DNA from: Rhyacophila brunnea
Lineage: Eukaryota; Arthropoda; Insecta; Trichoptera; Rhyacophilidae
Direction of reading: 5' to 3'
Assembly (NCBI GenBank): GCA_022495005.1
Contig: JAGYXB010000797.1
Coordinates: forward strand, 1,667,985-1,731,984
Length of the DNA stretch: 64,000 bases
Made by a program: the position numbers and the translations under genes. This document shows positions 11,467 to 23,370 of the stretch, piece after piece. Position 1 is the first letter of the stretch. Each line of letters begins with the position of its first letter. The notes beneath the pieces are model-generated. The model had not been told where the DNA came from, did not search any database, and saw nothing but the letters and a program-made list of their open reading frames with translations.

Positions 11467-11825
11467 AATGTACGTGTAAACATGTATTATCCTGCAGTTA
11501 CATGATTATATGCATGAATCAAAAAAGTTCGGAAGCTTCTGAATTTTCATGTGACAAATAGAATTCTTTCGATCTGCGCCTGCGCAGTAGAACGACAGTG
11601 AAGAACCTGCTGGCAAAAAAATGAACTACAAAGCGAAGAGACTAATTTTGAACTCATGACAGGTTTTTACGACCTGTCAAATATTCCCATAAAATGACAA
11701 CAACTCTTGAAGAATGAGATTGGAGAGAGAGGCAGCACTTTTACTTGTAAAGAGTTATGGTCACGATCGTTTAAAATATACACTATTGCTGCCAGTAAAT
11801 CCGTGCACGTGTACAGGCGATATTA
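11467..11825 (-). mobile_element. MITE family M copy 1
   Basis: Reverse-complement relative of 20,886-21,268. Shared features are CTGCGCCTGCGCAGTAGAACG, CTCTTGAAGAATGAGATTGG and the terminus CAGTAAATCCGTGCACGTGTA. The left end is shortened. Non-coding. Confidence 0.55.
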
Positions 11826-12319
11826 TGTTTAGTCAATAATTTACAAGATTTTGATGTGCTCTGAGTTATATAAATTCAATAAGGAATGTCACATTCTTAA
11901 AACACATAAATTATTTAAGTAATGAATAAAATTATCATAATTCAGTTATATCTACCTACTTCCGCCTCGCTTGAAAGTCAAACACATCGCACCCTCAGAC
12001 CTATACTGACGTAAGTCAAAAGCAGCCATTTTCCAGGAGAGCCGAAACAAACTTTTTGGACCATGTTTATGGTACCTACTTGATTTAATGTCTAATGGCT
12101 TTACAATGTCCATATTTTTTTGTAGAATTGGAAAAGAATATATCTTTCTAGTGGCATTCATTTAAGAGTATCAGAGTTACTGGAGTGTTCTTCTCGATAT
12201 TTGACTCTATTTATTTAAAATAACACTGGAGTTTAGGGTATATCTCGTTAAATATTTTTTTAGAGATACGCCAGTGTTCGCCTGCGATAGAGAAAAATAA
12301 ATGTAATGAAACTGCATTT
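11826..12319. other. Spacer, nothing recognised
   Basis: No supportable gene or repeat partner. Confidence 0.4.
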
Positions 12320-13110
12320 ATAACTCAAAACCAATGACATATTAAATGGACGACTCACTTCATACCCGGCGCGCACGAGAAATTGTGCATGATAGTCATT
12401 CACAGATGTATAGGTAGATGTCACGTGACCATTGACGTATCTGTTTCCATTATGCGATACAAGCTTCGAGAATTTATAGTAATATAACCTTTATTGTAAT
12501 GGCGTATTAGTGTCATGACTCATTGCGTTAGAAACAGATTCTCGGTTACTTACGACTTCTCGGAGATTAGACGCAAGTGAGCGCAGCGAATCACAGGCGA
12601 CTGACTGTCCAATGGTTCCTGTCATTCAATTGCATTGAATAAACATTCATCAATATCTTAAAATGGCATTTTATAAATAATAAACAATACTAACACATGC
12701 AAAGTGATATCCCATCTTTCTTGGAGTGTTTAGTAGATTTTTTTTACAATTTTAACTAGGCACATTGGCATTTTGTAACACAATAATAACGGCGGAGTCG
12801 AAACCTGACAGTCAGAAATTTTGTATGGGCAGACCCAGCGGTGTCGCCAGACCGCTTGCAAGCAGATTGTTCATTTGAGCGTAGGATACCGATATTAAAA
12901 TATGAATTTCGCCATCCAACAGACCCGACACAAAGTGAGTGTCATTTTATTTTCTAGATGCTTCGTCCATATTAATGTCATTGCTCAAAACAGCAAAATT
13001 CAGACTTACGTAAGTGTAGGTCTAGGGGTGCGACATGTTTTTGTTAAATTACTAATATTGTCGTTATTGTTTCATTTTAGACTTCTCGACCCTCTTTCTA
13101 AGAGACCGTA
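12320..13110 (+). repeat. Dispersed repeat W copy 1, with about 405 bp extra
   Basis: Matches 62,570-62,810 over two blocks. Block one runs from CCAATGACATATTAAATGG to TAGATGTCACGTGACC; block two from CCAGCGGTGTCGCCAGACC to ATTAATGTCATTG. Between them this copy has about 405 bp that the other lacks, bounded by GACC at 12,427-12,430 and 12,832-12,835. This is either an insertion with a 4-bp duplication or a microhomology deletion in the other copy. No terminal inverted repeat was seen in the extra piece. Confidence 0.6.
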
Positions 13111-13284
13111 AGCACGTAACTGAAATGGGGTAGGTACCAACCCCAAAGCCAATAAAGGACCACGGCTTATTTATTTATCAAACAAGAAACACTGCTATTG
13201 CTCCAATTGTCAGAGATGAGTGGTAGATTAGTATACCTACATTTATATATTACTATACTTTGAATTAATAATAAACAGGTACCA

Positions 13285-13376
13285 GTGGCGAAGGGTGGAA
13301 GTAGGCTGTTAATGCCCGCCATAAATGATGCACATTAAACTTTGTCAGTCATACGTATTTGTTTTCATTGAAATAA
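13285..13376 (+). mobile_element. hAT MITE family H, left-arm fragment
   Basis: Matches the first 92 bases of family H (CAGTGGCGAAGGGTGGAAG to CATACGTATTTGTTTTC) and stops exactly at the Harbinger-type insertion at 13,377. The remainder is not found on the other side. Confidence 0.6.
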
Positions 13377-13972
13377 GGCCCGTTTCAGACGGGACACCGG
13401 TGTCGCGCTCGATATAATATAGGAGGCCTTTGTATTCGAATAAAGGGCATTTTTATTATGTTTATGAACGCCCCAGAGCTAATAAGTCAACGCGTGTCCG
13501 GTACACTTTTTCGTCGGCCGCTACATTCTCAAGCTGCCGATACACTTGTTTTTATTACCAAATCCAGTTTTATGTTCTAATTATTTATAACGTGAAATTA
13601 TGCGTTGACTCATTAGCTCTGGGGCGTTCATAAACATAATACAAAGGCTCTTTTATTCGAATACAAAGGCCTCTTTATTATATACGAGCGAGACACCGGT
13701 GTCACGCTCGATATAATATATATTTTTAATTTATTTATTATTATATATATAGTATTAATATATATTTATGTTATAAATTATAACATAAAACTGGCTGGGG
13801 TAATAAAAACAAGTATATCGGCGGCTTGAAAATGTGGCGGCCGACGGAAGAGTGTACCGGACACGCGTTGACTCATTAGCTCTGCGGCGTAATACAATAG
13901 CCCCATTATTCGAATACAATAGCCTCCTATATTATATCGAGCGCGACACCGGTATCCCGTCTGAAACAGCCC
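13377..13972. mobile_element. PIF/Harbinger-type foldback element
   Basis: The ends GGCCCGTTTCAGACGGGA and TCCCGTCTGAAACAGCCC form inverted arms of about 190 bp, flanked by TAA on both sides (13,374-13,376 and 13,973-13,975). The TWA duplication and the GTTTCAGACGGG terminus are typical of PIF/Harbinger MITEs. The interior holds a third, inverted partial copy of the arm (about 13,600-13,720, including ACACCGGTGTCACGCTCG), so the unit has three related modules. Non-coding. Confidence 0.75.
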
Positions 13973-13975
13973 TAA

Positions 13976-14879
13976 GGCGCAAAACCCACTTAACGCAGCA
14001 AGTGGGGCTCTCGCGCGAAATTTCACAAGTGGCTCGTAAATCATCGAAAATACAACGTTATCAAATACGCCAGCGCACACTGGATTTGACGACACATTGT
14101 GCCCGCCTGCCCCATAAGTCATCGTTTTTTGGCTTCTCAGCGATACGAATTAACGAAAATACAACGTAGTCCATTCATTGAACACGGCAAGCAAAATCAC
14201 GCTCCTCGAAGCGTTGTCGATAAGATGGGCGAGAAGCCATTATTTAAGAACAGTGAACTCTTTGTTTAGTTATTGCGTGTCCGATATTAATTACAAGCCC
14301 CGAGAAATTTTATAATATTTTTATTGCTTTGTTATGAGAGACGCTTATAATAATAATTATTTTGTGCTCCTTGAGCCCCTTATTACATAGGTGAAGGGTA
14401 ATGCGCGGGTGGGAGGGGGCCCACTCAGTAGTGAGCGCACCGAACGCTTTTTTGGTGGCCTTTATGCCTTAGACTACAATTATTCATAGATGGTGTTGTC
14501 TAGTTTTTAAGTCCAAGTCCATCTTGGCGCGGAAATGGTGATCTTCTGTACCTAAACAAATAATCGCGAGCCATGAAATTAAATCATCTCTCATGAATTG
14601 CTCTACAAAACACTTCCATTTTGTTCTGTGAATTAACAGCGGCGCTGACAACAGACAAAAACCAAACAGACACAAAAAACAATTGTACCTACGCAAATAA
14701 CGGTAGATTTTTTTGTTTGTCGTCCTGTTAATGTAATTTCTAATTTGATTCTGACAATATATCCATCACGCTGTTTGACAAGAATTAATACTAGGCCTGA
14801 AATTAAAGAGTTACGTACATACCACTCACAGATGGACGAATAACACAAATATAATATAAACCTCTCCAAACCAACCCAC
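13976..14879. other. Spacer, nothing recognised
   Basis: Mixed composition with a short G-rich patch near 14,400-14,430. No gene or repeat partner was established. Confidence 0.35.
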
Positions 14880-15895
14880 CCCTGGCTCTGCTTAAGCATC
14901 AGCCTATAGCATCTCAGGTTTAAATCCTGGGTTTGGCAAGTACACATATCGACGGTCCCTACGTAAACTCGGACATCTACTAAAAAAGCATTTTTGCCAA
15001 AACACTTAAAATAACTTGATATAAAATTAAGAGGAAAAAAAAATCTCACTTAATTTCGGAAAAAAATGTACGTAAAAACGGACATATACTCTAATTTTAT
15101 TAAATGAACCGCGTAAACACGGACATGTTAATATGTCCGTATTTACATCGGACACCAGAAAATCACTTCTAGTCACATAAACGGATAAATGCCAGTTGTC
15201 TTTATATACTCCATGCAGGCGGTCGTTAACAAAGTACGTTAGAAATGCTCGTGTATTATTTTGACTGTCTTCGTTTGGGAAATAGCGTTATTATTGTTTT
15301 ATTCGCTGAAATTCAATAATAATGATCAACACGAGTAGCCAAAGAGGCCGCATGATAGTTGGTTTAGTTAAATAAAAATTAATAGGAAGATAATATTCTT
15401 CTAAATAGTTAAAATTATGAGTATATCAATTATTGTGTTACGAAAAGTTGGTAATAATTGATATTACTTCTTTCCCACGTAAGTGAGACATGTGGTAGTT
15501 GTCTCATTATTGAATGTTTGAAAGTCGACGTAAAGTCGGACAACTACTGTTCTACAAAAAGTATACAGTTTAGAAAGAACGTAATAATGAGTAAATAAAC
15601 TGTGAATAGTATTTATAATACTCCCTGAATTTCAGGTGCCTAGTATTAAAAACACAAAAATTCAGTAGAAAACAAACTATTTTTACTTCAAATAGCTCCC
15701 GTGTAAAATTAAGTTTTTGTAGATGTCCGAGTTTACGTAAGGACTGTCGATATTATTTTTCAGTTTGTGTATGAGTCCTTGTTTGGACCTAATAGGTTGA
15801 GCAAGTGGCTGACATCCATTTCTCGTAAAACAAAATCTGTTAATACAAACCTCCACTCTGTGGAGACCCATATGATCTTATTAGGATCGGACATG
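14880..15895 (+). mobile_element. SINE1 copy split by a 794-bp insertion
   Basis: The degenerate tRNA-like head with B box GGTTTAAATCC and the AAGTACACATA junction lie before 14,952. The body resumes at 15,751 (TATTATTTTTCAGTTTGTG) and ends GGATCGGACATGG near 15,895. Comparison with the 9113 copy gives the uninterrupted order. Confidence 0.75.
14953..15746. mobile_element. 794-bp TIR element with TCGA duplication
   Basis: The terminal inverted repeats are 28 bp: CGGTCCCTACGTAAACTCGG on the left, and on the right a partner differing at two positions. TCGA flanks both ends (14,949-14,952 and 15,747-15,750). Diverged copies of the GTAAACNCGGACAT core recur inside in both orientations (near 15,070, 15,112, 15,140 and 15,530), which looks like subterminal transposase-binding sites. 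No ORF. Superfamily not recognised; a 4-bp palindromic target is unusual among the MITEs here. Confidence 0.75.
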
Positions 15896-15896
15896 G

Positions 15897-16191
15897 GAGG
15901 GCTCAATGAATTTTAAAAAATGAACCAACAATATGTGTAATACGTAATTTTAATCCAACGAAAACAAATAAGTATAAATAAAAAAGTTTACACAATTTTG
16001 TCGTATCTTCCAAAGTGTACCAAAACTATTAAGGCTTTATTTAGGCAGGGTTTAATTGATTTTTAAAAACTAGCCAACACCATCTGTAAATAGTAGTCTT
16101 AGTTCAATAAAAACAAATACGTATGACTAACAAAATTTAATGTGCACTATTTATGGCGGATCTTAACAGCCTACCTCCACCCTTCGGTACT
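15897..16191 (+). mobile_element. hAT MITE family H, right-half copy
   Basis: Contains the right half of family H, ending TACCTCCACCCTTCGGTACTG, with the longer central segment also seen at 18,794-19,100. It starts immediately after the SINE1 tail. Confidence 0.6.
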
Positions 16192-16352
16192 GTTGTAATG
16201 TCACCTTAGGTTACCCACCCCAATTATGCACTTCGTCAGCTTCATATTTCGGCTCGTCATCATCATTATAACTAATTAAAATTTTATTATTTTAAAAATC
16301 GATGGCATTTTACAGTAAATACATATAATTGATAGATATTCGTCTTCAGTTC

Positions 16353-16870
16353 ATCATCATCATCACCATCAGCCTGAATCTATCCACTGCCGGATGAAGG
16401 CCTCTTCAATTCAAGCTGCTTCCACTTCTCTTCGGTCCTGTGCATTACGTTGCCACGTACTTCCGCAGAACTTTATCATTTCATCAATCCAGCAGCCTCT
16501 AGGTCTACCTTTTGGACGTTTTGTACCTCTTGGATACCACTTGATGACTAAATTTGTCCAACGATTGTCACTTCATCGAGCTATGTGTCCAGCGAGTCCA
16601 TTTGAGGCTTTTAATGAACTCTATCACATTGCAAACCCTTATCTGCTTCCTTATCAACTCAATCCTCTTTTTGTCCTTTCGCGTTATGCCCAGCATGCAC
16701 TTCTCTATACCACGTTGTGCTACTCTAAGTTTCTGGATCTCTTTTTTACTTAGGGTCCATGTTTCACACGCATATGTGAATACGGGAAGCACACACTGGT
16801 TGAACACTTTGCACTTTATGCATAATGGGAGGTCACGTTTTAAGACATTACTCAGGTGGCCAAAAGCACT
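16353..16870 (-). pseudogene. LINE reverse transcriptase C-terminus with (TGA)n tail
   Basis: Minus-strand frame 16,568-16,807 reads VFNQCVLPVFTYACETWTLS, then RGIEKCMLGITRKDK and SLKWTRWTH. Downstream frames continue to an RR-E-x-x-x-A-x-IEEAF-like end. The 3' terminus is a TGATGATGATGA tail at 16,353. It belongs to the same family as the LINE split by the DIRS element (49,150-50,209), as the shared 3' ends show. Confidence 0.75.
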
Positions 16871-17114
16871 TTAGTCTAGCTTTATTCTGCGAATACTTTG
16901 CGCTTTAGGCACAGTGGAAGGTCACTTTTGAAGACACTTTTTTCATTTACCTGTCATAAAGTATAAGCATATTCACATTGCAAACAGAGCGTCGCATTCC
17001 ATTATGAACAAAAGATATAGATTTAAAAGTATATGTGACAAAGAGAGACATACTTAATTGTGAGAAAGAGATATGAAAGTAGGGGATGAGATCAAGATAG
17101 TATTATGACTTATA

Positions 17115-17440
17115 GCAGTGATCGCCAAACGGTCGCTCGCTAGGATATTTTATCATATTTATAAATCTTACTCTAAAAAAAACTATCCAGCTGTATCGTC
17201 GAAAATTTTGAAGAAGATGGCCCTTCATCAGAAATGGAATAATTGATAGAATTTCAATCTGATTTGTCGCTTAAAAGTATTGCCTCAACTGTAGAATCTG
17301 TATGACCTTTCGTCCCAACAGAAAAGTATCCAATTTTAGTTCGAATTGCGCTAGAATGAAGTTATTGTTTTGTTCTACTTATGTGAATTAGCGTTTTCCA
17401 CTATGAATGTGGCTAAAAATAAGTACAGAAACATAATATG
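17115..17440 (+). pseudogene. Decayed hAT transposase fragment
   Basis: CAGTGATCGCCAAACGG at 17,115 looks like a hAT terminus. Translated pieces LIEFQSDLSLKSIASTVE and FVPTEKYPILVRIALE match the region before the C-terminal dimerisation domain of ZBED/SCAND-type hAT transposases. Stops are frequent. Confidence 0.5.
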
Positions 17441-17583
17441 TACATCTTGATAATTGCATTCGGGTGGGAGACAAGGTACCATTGAAATACTACTGGATTA
17501 ATCATATGCTTCTTAAAATGACGCCCAATTTTCAGCGACTCGGCCAGTGTTAAAACATACTGTTTTAATATCAATATATTTTT

Positions 17584-17824
17584 TCCGACCATGTCCGATC
17601 CTAATAGGATCATATGGGCCTCCACAGAGTAGAGGTTTGTATTAACAGATTTTGTTTTTTTTTTACGAGAAATGGATGTCAGCCACTTGCTCAACCTATT
17701 AGGTCCATACCCTGACTCACACAAATTGAAAAACAATAATATGTGTACTTGCCAGACCCAGGATTCGAACCTGGGACCCACGGCGTGATAGTCCAACGCT
17801 TATGCCGCGCGGCCACCGTGGGCG
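17584..17824 (-). mobile_element. SINE1 copy
   Basis: Minus-strand copy with intact boxes (GGTTCGAATCC; the A-box region GCATAAGCGTTGG) and the standard end GGATCGGACATGGTCGG. Confidence 0.85.
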
Positions 17825-18785
17825 TTAATATATATATAATAATATAGCGGACTTAACTCGATATAAGCTCACTTAATATTTGTCTCGAAAACGACCTGGC
17901 AATAATTATGAGTAAGCCCGATCTAGCTTGCATCTTACTCTAACTAATATTCAGCGCATGACGACTTGTCCGCTCTGACATGAATTTTTGGTAGCTTGCA
18001 AGCTTTGGGTTGCAGACACCCTTAGGGTCACTATTCCAAGAAAGCAAATTTAGTTTTACAGCCAGGGCAATACGGGTGAAACTCGGGAATCCATGTTAAC
18101 GATCTTAACGCATTATACCTACAAGGAAATATTATAAGACGATATTCGTAATATCTTCTTTTGTGGTACTCGTACATTATTAAAATGACACTTGTATGGG
18201 AACTCCTCATCTAGTAGTATATCAATGCAAGGTACTCACCTAGAATTATTGAAAAATATTGTGGAGGAAACTGAATGCCACTCTTTTCACTAATTATTTT
18301 TACTTTTACTCACACTTATTTTAAGATATTGTTCAAATATTATTTTGTTTTTAACAAATAATGAAAGTACCCATTCTATGTTTTATAAGTCCGATGGCCT
18401 AATTTATTATAAATAGCTCACATCCTTATTGAGTTTGGAGACCACTAACTTATAGGCTGTAACAATGTATAGAAATACTCGAATATATTTAATTAAGTTT
18501 TGATACCTTTTTGATTATTTTATAGATAAAACAAATTACAAATAATGATGATAAAATCTTATTAGACTTATTTATGTTGCCAAAATGGCCATTTTTCTTT
18601 AACCTACTGTAATATTGTCAATATCGAGCGGTAACCCAAGGTGACAACACTGGAACGGACGTAATTTATTAGCATCGTAAAGGGAAGGTATTTTCAATAA
18701 ATACACAGACCCCCAAACAAGAAATCCTCCCATAGTGGCTCTTGTATTATATTTATGGAACGTAACGTGAGAGATAGCGGTCACA
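17825..18785. other. Spacer, nothing recognised
   Basis: AT-rich non-coding sequence without a recognised partner. Confidence 0.4.
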
Positions 18786-19114
18786 TTAGACACCAGTAGC
18801 GAAGGGTGGAGGTAGGCTGTTAAGATCCATCATAAATAGTTCACATTAAACTTTTGTTAGTCATACGTATTTGTTTTTATTAAATTAAGATTAATTACAA
18901 TTTATTTACACATGTTATTGGTTAGTTTTTAAAAAACAAATAAACCCTGTCTACCAAACCATAATAGTTTTGGTATATTTTGGGCTATATGACAAAATTG
19001 TGTACACTTTTTCATTCATGCATATTTATTTTCGTTGGATTAAGAATGCATATTACACATAATATTGTTGATCCATTCTTTTTAAATTCATTAAGTCCTG
19101 CCTAACCCAAACTA

Positions 19115-19590
19115 TAATAAATATAATTACAAGATAAAAAGAACTTTCTATATACCACGTTTTTAAATTTTCTGTTGAATCATTATACACTTGACTATTC
19201 TATGTATTAATAAAAACTTTCTATTGTACTTGATAGAAATATTGAATAAATATAGAATACAGAAATGTCATTTTGACATTTCATATTGATTTCCATAGTA
19301 ACGCAAGTATATACTAATAATTTAGTTGCTAGGACCCCCTTAGCAATCATAATAACTTTCCATACAAAACAGAATTAACTGAAAATGAATTCAATTCTGC
19401 TTAAAAATGGCTAAAAGTATTAAAAGAATGCATTGGCATCGTGTTCTGATATGTTCTAAAAGTTTCGAATGTCTAGCTAGTCGGGAAGTTAGTTAAAAAT
19501 CTTCAATTGTCCAATAGAAATCTTGGACAAACAAGAAAAAATCTGTACTGAACAAACAAGAATACGAGTTAATAAAAACGTGGTATTCTA
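19115..19590 (+). repeat. Family X copy 4, nested in H
   Basis: Runs from ATAATTACAAGATAAAAAG to AATAAAAACGTGGT. It sits between two halves of the H consensus word TATAATTCTATCTATAAAA. Confidence 0.6.
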
Positions 19591-19810
19591 CCTATAAAAT
19601 ATTCAAAGTTATGTATGATTCAATTGCAAAATTCTAGATATTTTGTATACCCGAGTATTTTTTGACTATTATCTATAAATAATGCCTTGGTTTTCACATG
19701 GTTTAATCGAATTTTAAAAACTAACCAACACCGTCTTTAAATTGTAGCCTTGTTTCAATGAAAACAATTAATACTTATGACTGACAAAGTTTAGTGTGGA
19801 GTATTAATGG

Positions 19811-20178
19811 CATGGCCCCCACAAGGGGGAGCTGACAGGGCTCTAGCCCGAGGGCCCGGGCTCAGGAGGGGCCCGGCGAGGCCAGTCGACCAGATAAGTG
19901 AGATAAACACACAGCACAAATTTGCTTTAATAGTAAAAAAAGTCGCTATTTTCCTTCATTGATGTTATTGCTTAAAATGATATGGTTGTACGATAAAATA
20001 TTTAATTGTGTATCGACACTCGACAAAAATATACAACAAAAACAGTAAATATACACATTAATTTTACCGCGTACACCATTTGGAAAACGCTACTGTAGAG
20101 CATCACAATGCCTTTACCCTTAGAGATAGGTAGGGGGGCTCGCCAAAGATACTAGGATTGGGGCCCGGTTCATGATTA
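19811..20178 (+). repeat. Family Y fragment, nested in H
   Basis: Opens CATGGCCCCCACAAGGGG as the copy at 22,328 does, and ends near GGGGCCCGGTTCATGATT, where SINE1 begins. Confidence 0.55.
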
Positions 20179-20189
20179 ATCTTTTTTTC

Positions 20190-20412
20190 TTTCGACCATG
20201 TCATCATAATATGGGCCTCCATAGAGTGGAGGTTTGTATTAACAGATTTTTATTTTTACGAGAAATGGATGTCAGCTTGCTTGCTCAACCTATTAGGTCC
20301 ATTCTCTGACTCATACACAGGTTGAAAAACAATATGTGTACTTGTCAGACCCAGGATTCGAACCTGGGACCCTCGACTCAATAGGCCGGCGTTTAAGCCA
20401 CACGGCCATCGT
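20190..20412 (-). mobile_element. SINE1 copy, nested
   Basis: Minus-strand SINE1 with B box GGTTCGAATCC and a shortened tail. It lies at the right edge of the nested family Y piece inside the H element. Confidence 0.8.
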
Positions 20413-20456
20413 GATGGCGGGTCTTAACAGCTTACCTCCTCCACCCTTCGCCACTG

Positions 20457-20885
20457 GTAGATACCTACCTAGTGCGCGACTATTTTTCCGTAAAACTCCA
20501 TCAAAACAACAAACAAATTCCCACTTCTGTTATTATGTAGACAAAGCAACTCTCAGGAAACTGAGATAATCAACATTAACATGTTGTTGTCTTTTATCAG
20601 ATATGTACACAATCTAATTCAAATTGTCACAAGCAACGCTTCTCAATGTGTTTGCCTACTTAATTAGATTTTCCCAGTTTGACGAATTACTTTTCAAGAG
20701 GCGAAGATGCTTGTCTAACATCCAATAGAAGCAGAACCATATAAAAAGATTAATTATTAACCCAAGTGTTGAAAATAGAGCAGATTTTTTTTCTACACAC
20801 ATGTTTGCTCTTTTTTTTCTGGCAACATTATTATTTTGTGCGTTCTTATTTTGAAATCGTTATTAAAATTTACGATGTAATAGCG
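20457..20885. other. Spacer, nothing recognised
   Basis: No supportable feature. Confidence 0.4.
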
Positions 20886-21268
20886 CTTTTACACGTGCAT
20901 GGAATTACTGTCGGCAATAGTGCTTATTTGAAACTGTCATGACAATAACTGTTTACACGTAAAAATGCTGACTGTCTCTCCAATCTCATTCTTCAAGAGT
21001 AAGCGAGACGCGATGTTGTCATTTTATAGTTGACTATTTTGACAGGACGTATTGAAAATCAGTTAACCTCAAATTTACCGGCAGGTTCGCCAATATCGTT
21101 CTACTGCGCAGGCGCAGATCTTACTTGCACGGAAAAAATCATCACAATTTGGAAGCTTTCAAACTTGTTTGATGTATGCACGCAATCTTGCCAACTGCAG
21201 GATAATACATGTTTCCCCATACATTTTCTTTCTGTGCACAGTAAATCTATGCACGTGTAAACGGGGTA
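20886..21268 (+). mobile_element. MITE family M copy 2
   Basis: The termini TTTTACACGTGCATGGAATT and its near complement (GCACGTGTAAA, CAGTAAATC) form an imperfect inverted repeat of about 25 bp. The interior word CTACTGCGCAGGCGCAG is a short palindrome shared with the 11,467 copy and, loosely, with 38,723-39,091. Non-coding. Confidence 0.6.
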
Positions 21269-22327
21269 TATATCTAAATAAAGTCATAGATTTTATGTGA
21301 TAAATTATAATATACATGGATTTTTAAATCAGAACTTGAATAATTGAATTCATTTTCAAATTTCGAACGCCAGATAAAGTGTGCATAAGTAGGTACTGAT
21401 ACCAGCACACTGCGTCGGTATAACATGTAATCATAGGTTAGTATAGTTGATGCTGTGTCCTGCAATGATTATTACTTAGTCTACGACGCAGTGGCCTGTG
21501 GTAGGGGGTCCGAACCGCCCCCAAAATGTTGTACATGATATTCTATAGGTACATAATATATACAAACATGTATACATATTATTTTAAAACAATGAGTCGG
21601 CTGAAACATCATTTGAATATGTCGCAAAAATTTAATGCAGTGATTTTCAAACTTTTTAGGACACCCCTAGTGAGTCAGGATTCTACTTTCATCCCCTAAA
21701 ATTATACCTCAAAGTATTTTTCCGGATCAATATTCTTTTTTGGTTATTTTATTTTTCTGTATCTATTTAATTTCTGGGATATTTATTTTACTGCCAGTTT
21801 GCATTCATAATTCGTGTACTTTTGTTTGTCTGCTAATGCATAACGCGGTCCAATTAAGCCGAGCAATCCTGATCCATAATACATGGCTAATCCAGTTTAA
21901 ATCCAATTATACTCAATCATCGGTCGTTCTCTCGATACAGTGTATAGGATTCCTTTTTTTTTCAAAATAATAATTCGGAATTTTATTTTTAAAAAAACTC
22001 AAAGAAATAATCATCCATATATGGGTGCTTCACAATTATGGATCAAGTCCATCAAAATGGAACCTGAGATATTTGGACCTATAGTTAAAACTCCTTTAAA
22101 ATTCCGGAATGTTTTCACTGATTTGATAGTACATGGATGAATTTAAATAAATAGTCGAAACATAAAGTATATTCATGCTTTATTCATATTAGAGAATAAA
22201 TGTTAGCAAATTCCTCTTTATACTGCTGAAGGAACCGTCAAAATGGACATAGTTCACATTCAATTTGATGTCTTATCAATACTAGTATTGTCATTTATGC
22301 GGAAAATTGTAGAGCTACGCTTTTGAT
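21269..22327. other. Spacer with isolated hAT-like ends
   Basis: CAGTGGCCTGTGGTAGGGGG near 21,488 and CAGTGATTTTCAAACTTTTT near 21,639 resemble hAT termini, but no right-hand partners or duplications were found. No gene. Confidence 0.3.
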
Positions 22328-22920
22328 CATGGCCCCCACAAAGGGGGGCTGACAGGGCTCTAGCCTGGGGGGCCGGGCTTAAAGGGGTGGTGATTCGACC
22401 AGTTAAGTAAGATAACCATACACCACAGATTTGCTGTAATATTGAAAAAAAATCGACGCTATTTTACTTAAAGAATAGTACCATTTAAAATGACTGTGCG
22501 ATGCAATAAGTGTACTATTATGATGATTGATATAATTATATGACAATTCAAGTGTAAAATTTTATGTTATAGTTATTTTTAGTGTATTTCCTGACTAATG
22601 ACAATGACTATTTTTCCAATATGATGAAGGTTTGCAAGTTACTTGACTACAACAAAAAAGGGGGTCGTGATCAGTGCTTCATAATATGATGCCAAGTGCC
22701 GACAACTCAGCAATTCTAGATTTATTTAAAAATACAAAGTACCTATCGCTAAAAATAGACGAAATACCCCTAATTTTACCTCGCGGAACCTTGGGGTTCC
22801 ACGGAATACCAGTTGGGGAACACTACTGTAGAACATCACACTGCCCTTAACCTTAGCCATAGGTAGGGGGCCCGCCAAACATCTTGGCCTGGGGGCCCGC
22901 TTCAGGATGTGGGGGCCATG
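22328..22920. mobile_element. Family Y element, complete copy
   Basis: CATGGCCCCCACA at the left and TGTGGGGGCCATG at the right are perfect 13-bp inverted ends. G/C-rich subterminal blocks (GCTGACAGGGCTCTAGCC; GGCCTGGGGGCCCGCTTCAGG) flank an AT-rich core with a CAGTTGGGGAACACTACTG word. Partial copies lie at 19,811, 35,232 and 53,100. No ORF; superfamily not determined. Confidence 0.6.
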
Positions 22921-23370
22921 CTTGTGATACTAACACACAATATAGAGATCAGTTTTATCTAGCCAATGAAACAAAACAATCGAATTTTATGAAAATTGGC
23001 CTTGATCCATAATTATTGTGAACCACACCCATATGTTTCCACATCATATTGGGGGGTCTGATATATTTGTATTTAGACTGATATGTCACGAAGATAATCA
23101 AATAGGGGGAGTTATACAAAATGTGACGTCATAAAAACAAACAAAAGAAAATCGTCTCGACCGGGATATAGTCATAAATCAAAACTGGGCGCAATTTTGC
23201 ATCTTTCTTAGCATAGGCGAGGCCTTGTAGAAATAGTGACCTCACACTGCTAGCCGAATTAAATGAAAAAGCAGCTGCTGCACGTAATAATGCCGATGGT
23301 ACAATTAAATAAACTGGACTCCATGTCGAATGAATGTTGCTTGCGACACAAGCAGTTTTTTTTCAAACTA
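22921..23370. other. Spacer, nothing recognised
   Basis: No supportable feature. Confidence 0.35.

Larger units (their letters stand above)
18794..20456. mobile_element. hAT MITE family H copy with three nested insertions
   Basis: The left end CAGTAGCGAAGGGTGGAGG and the right end CACCCTTCGCCACTG belong to one element. The flanks TTAGACAC and GTAGATAC agree at 6 of 8 positions. The element is interrupted by family X (19,115-19,590), a family Y piece (19,811-20,178) and SINE1 (20,190-20,412). Removing these restores the family order seen at 26,559-27,058. Confidence 0.7.

Noticed and set aside
13778..14169. Overlapping 114- and 111-codon frames on both strands
   Set aside because: Both lie across the GC-rich arm of the Harbinger-type foldback; no protein features.
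16394..16874. Two plus-strand frames of over 100 codons
   Set aside because: Antisense shadows of the LINE tail at 16,353-16,870.
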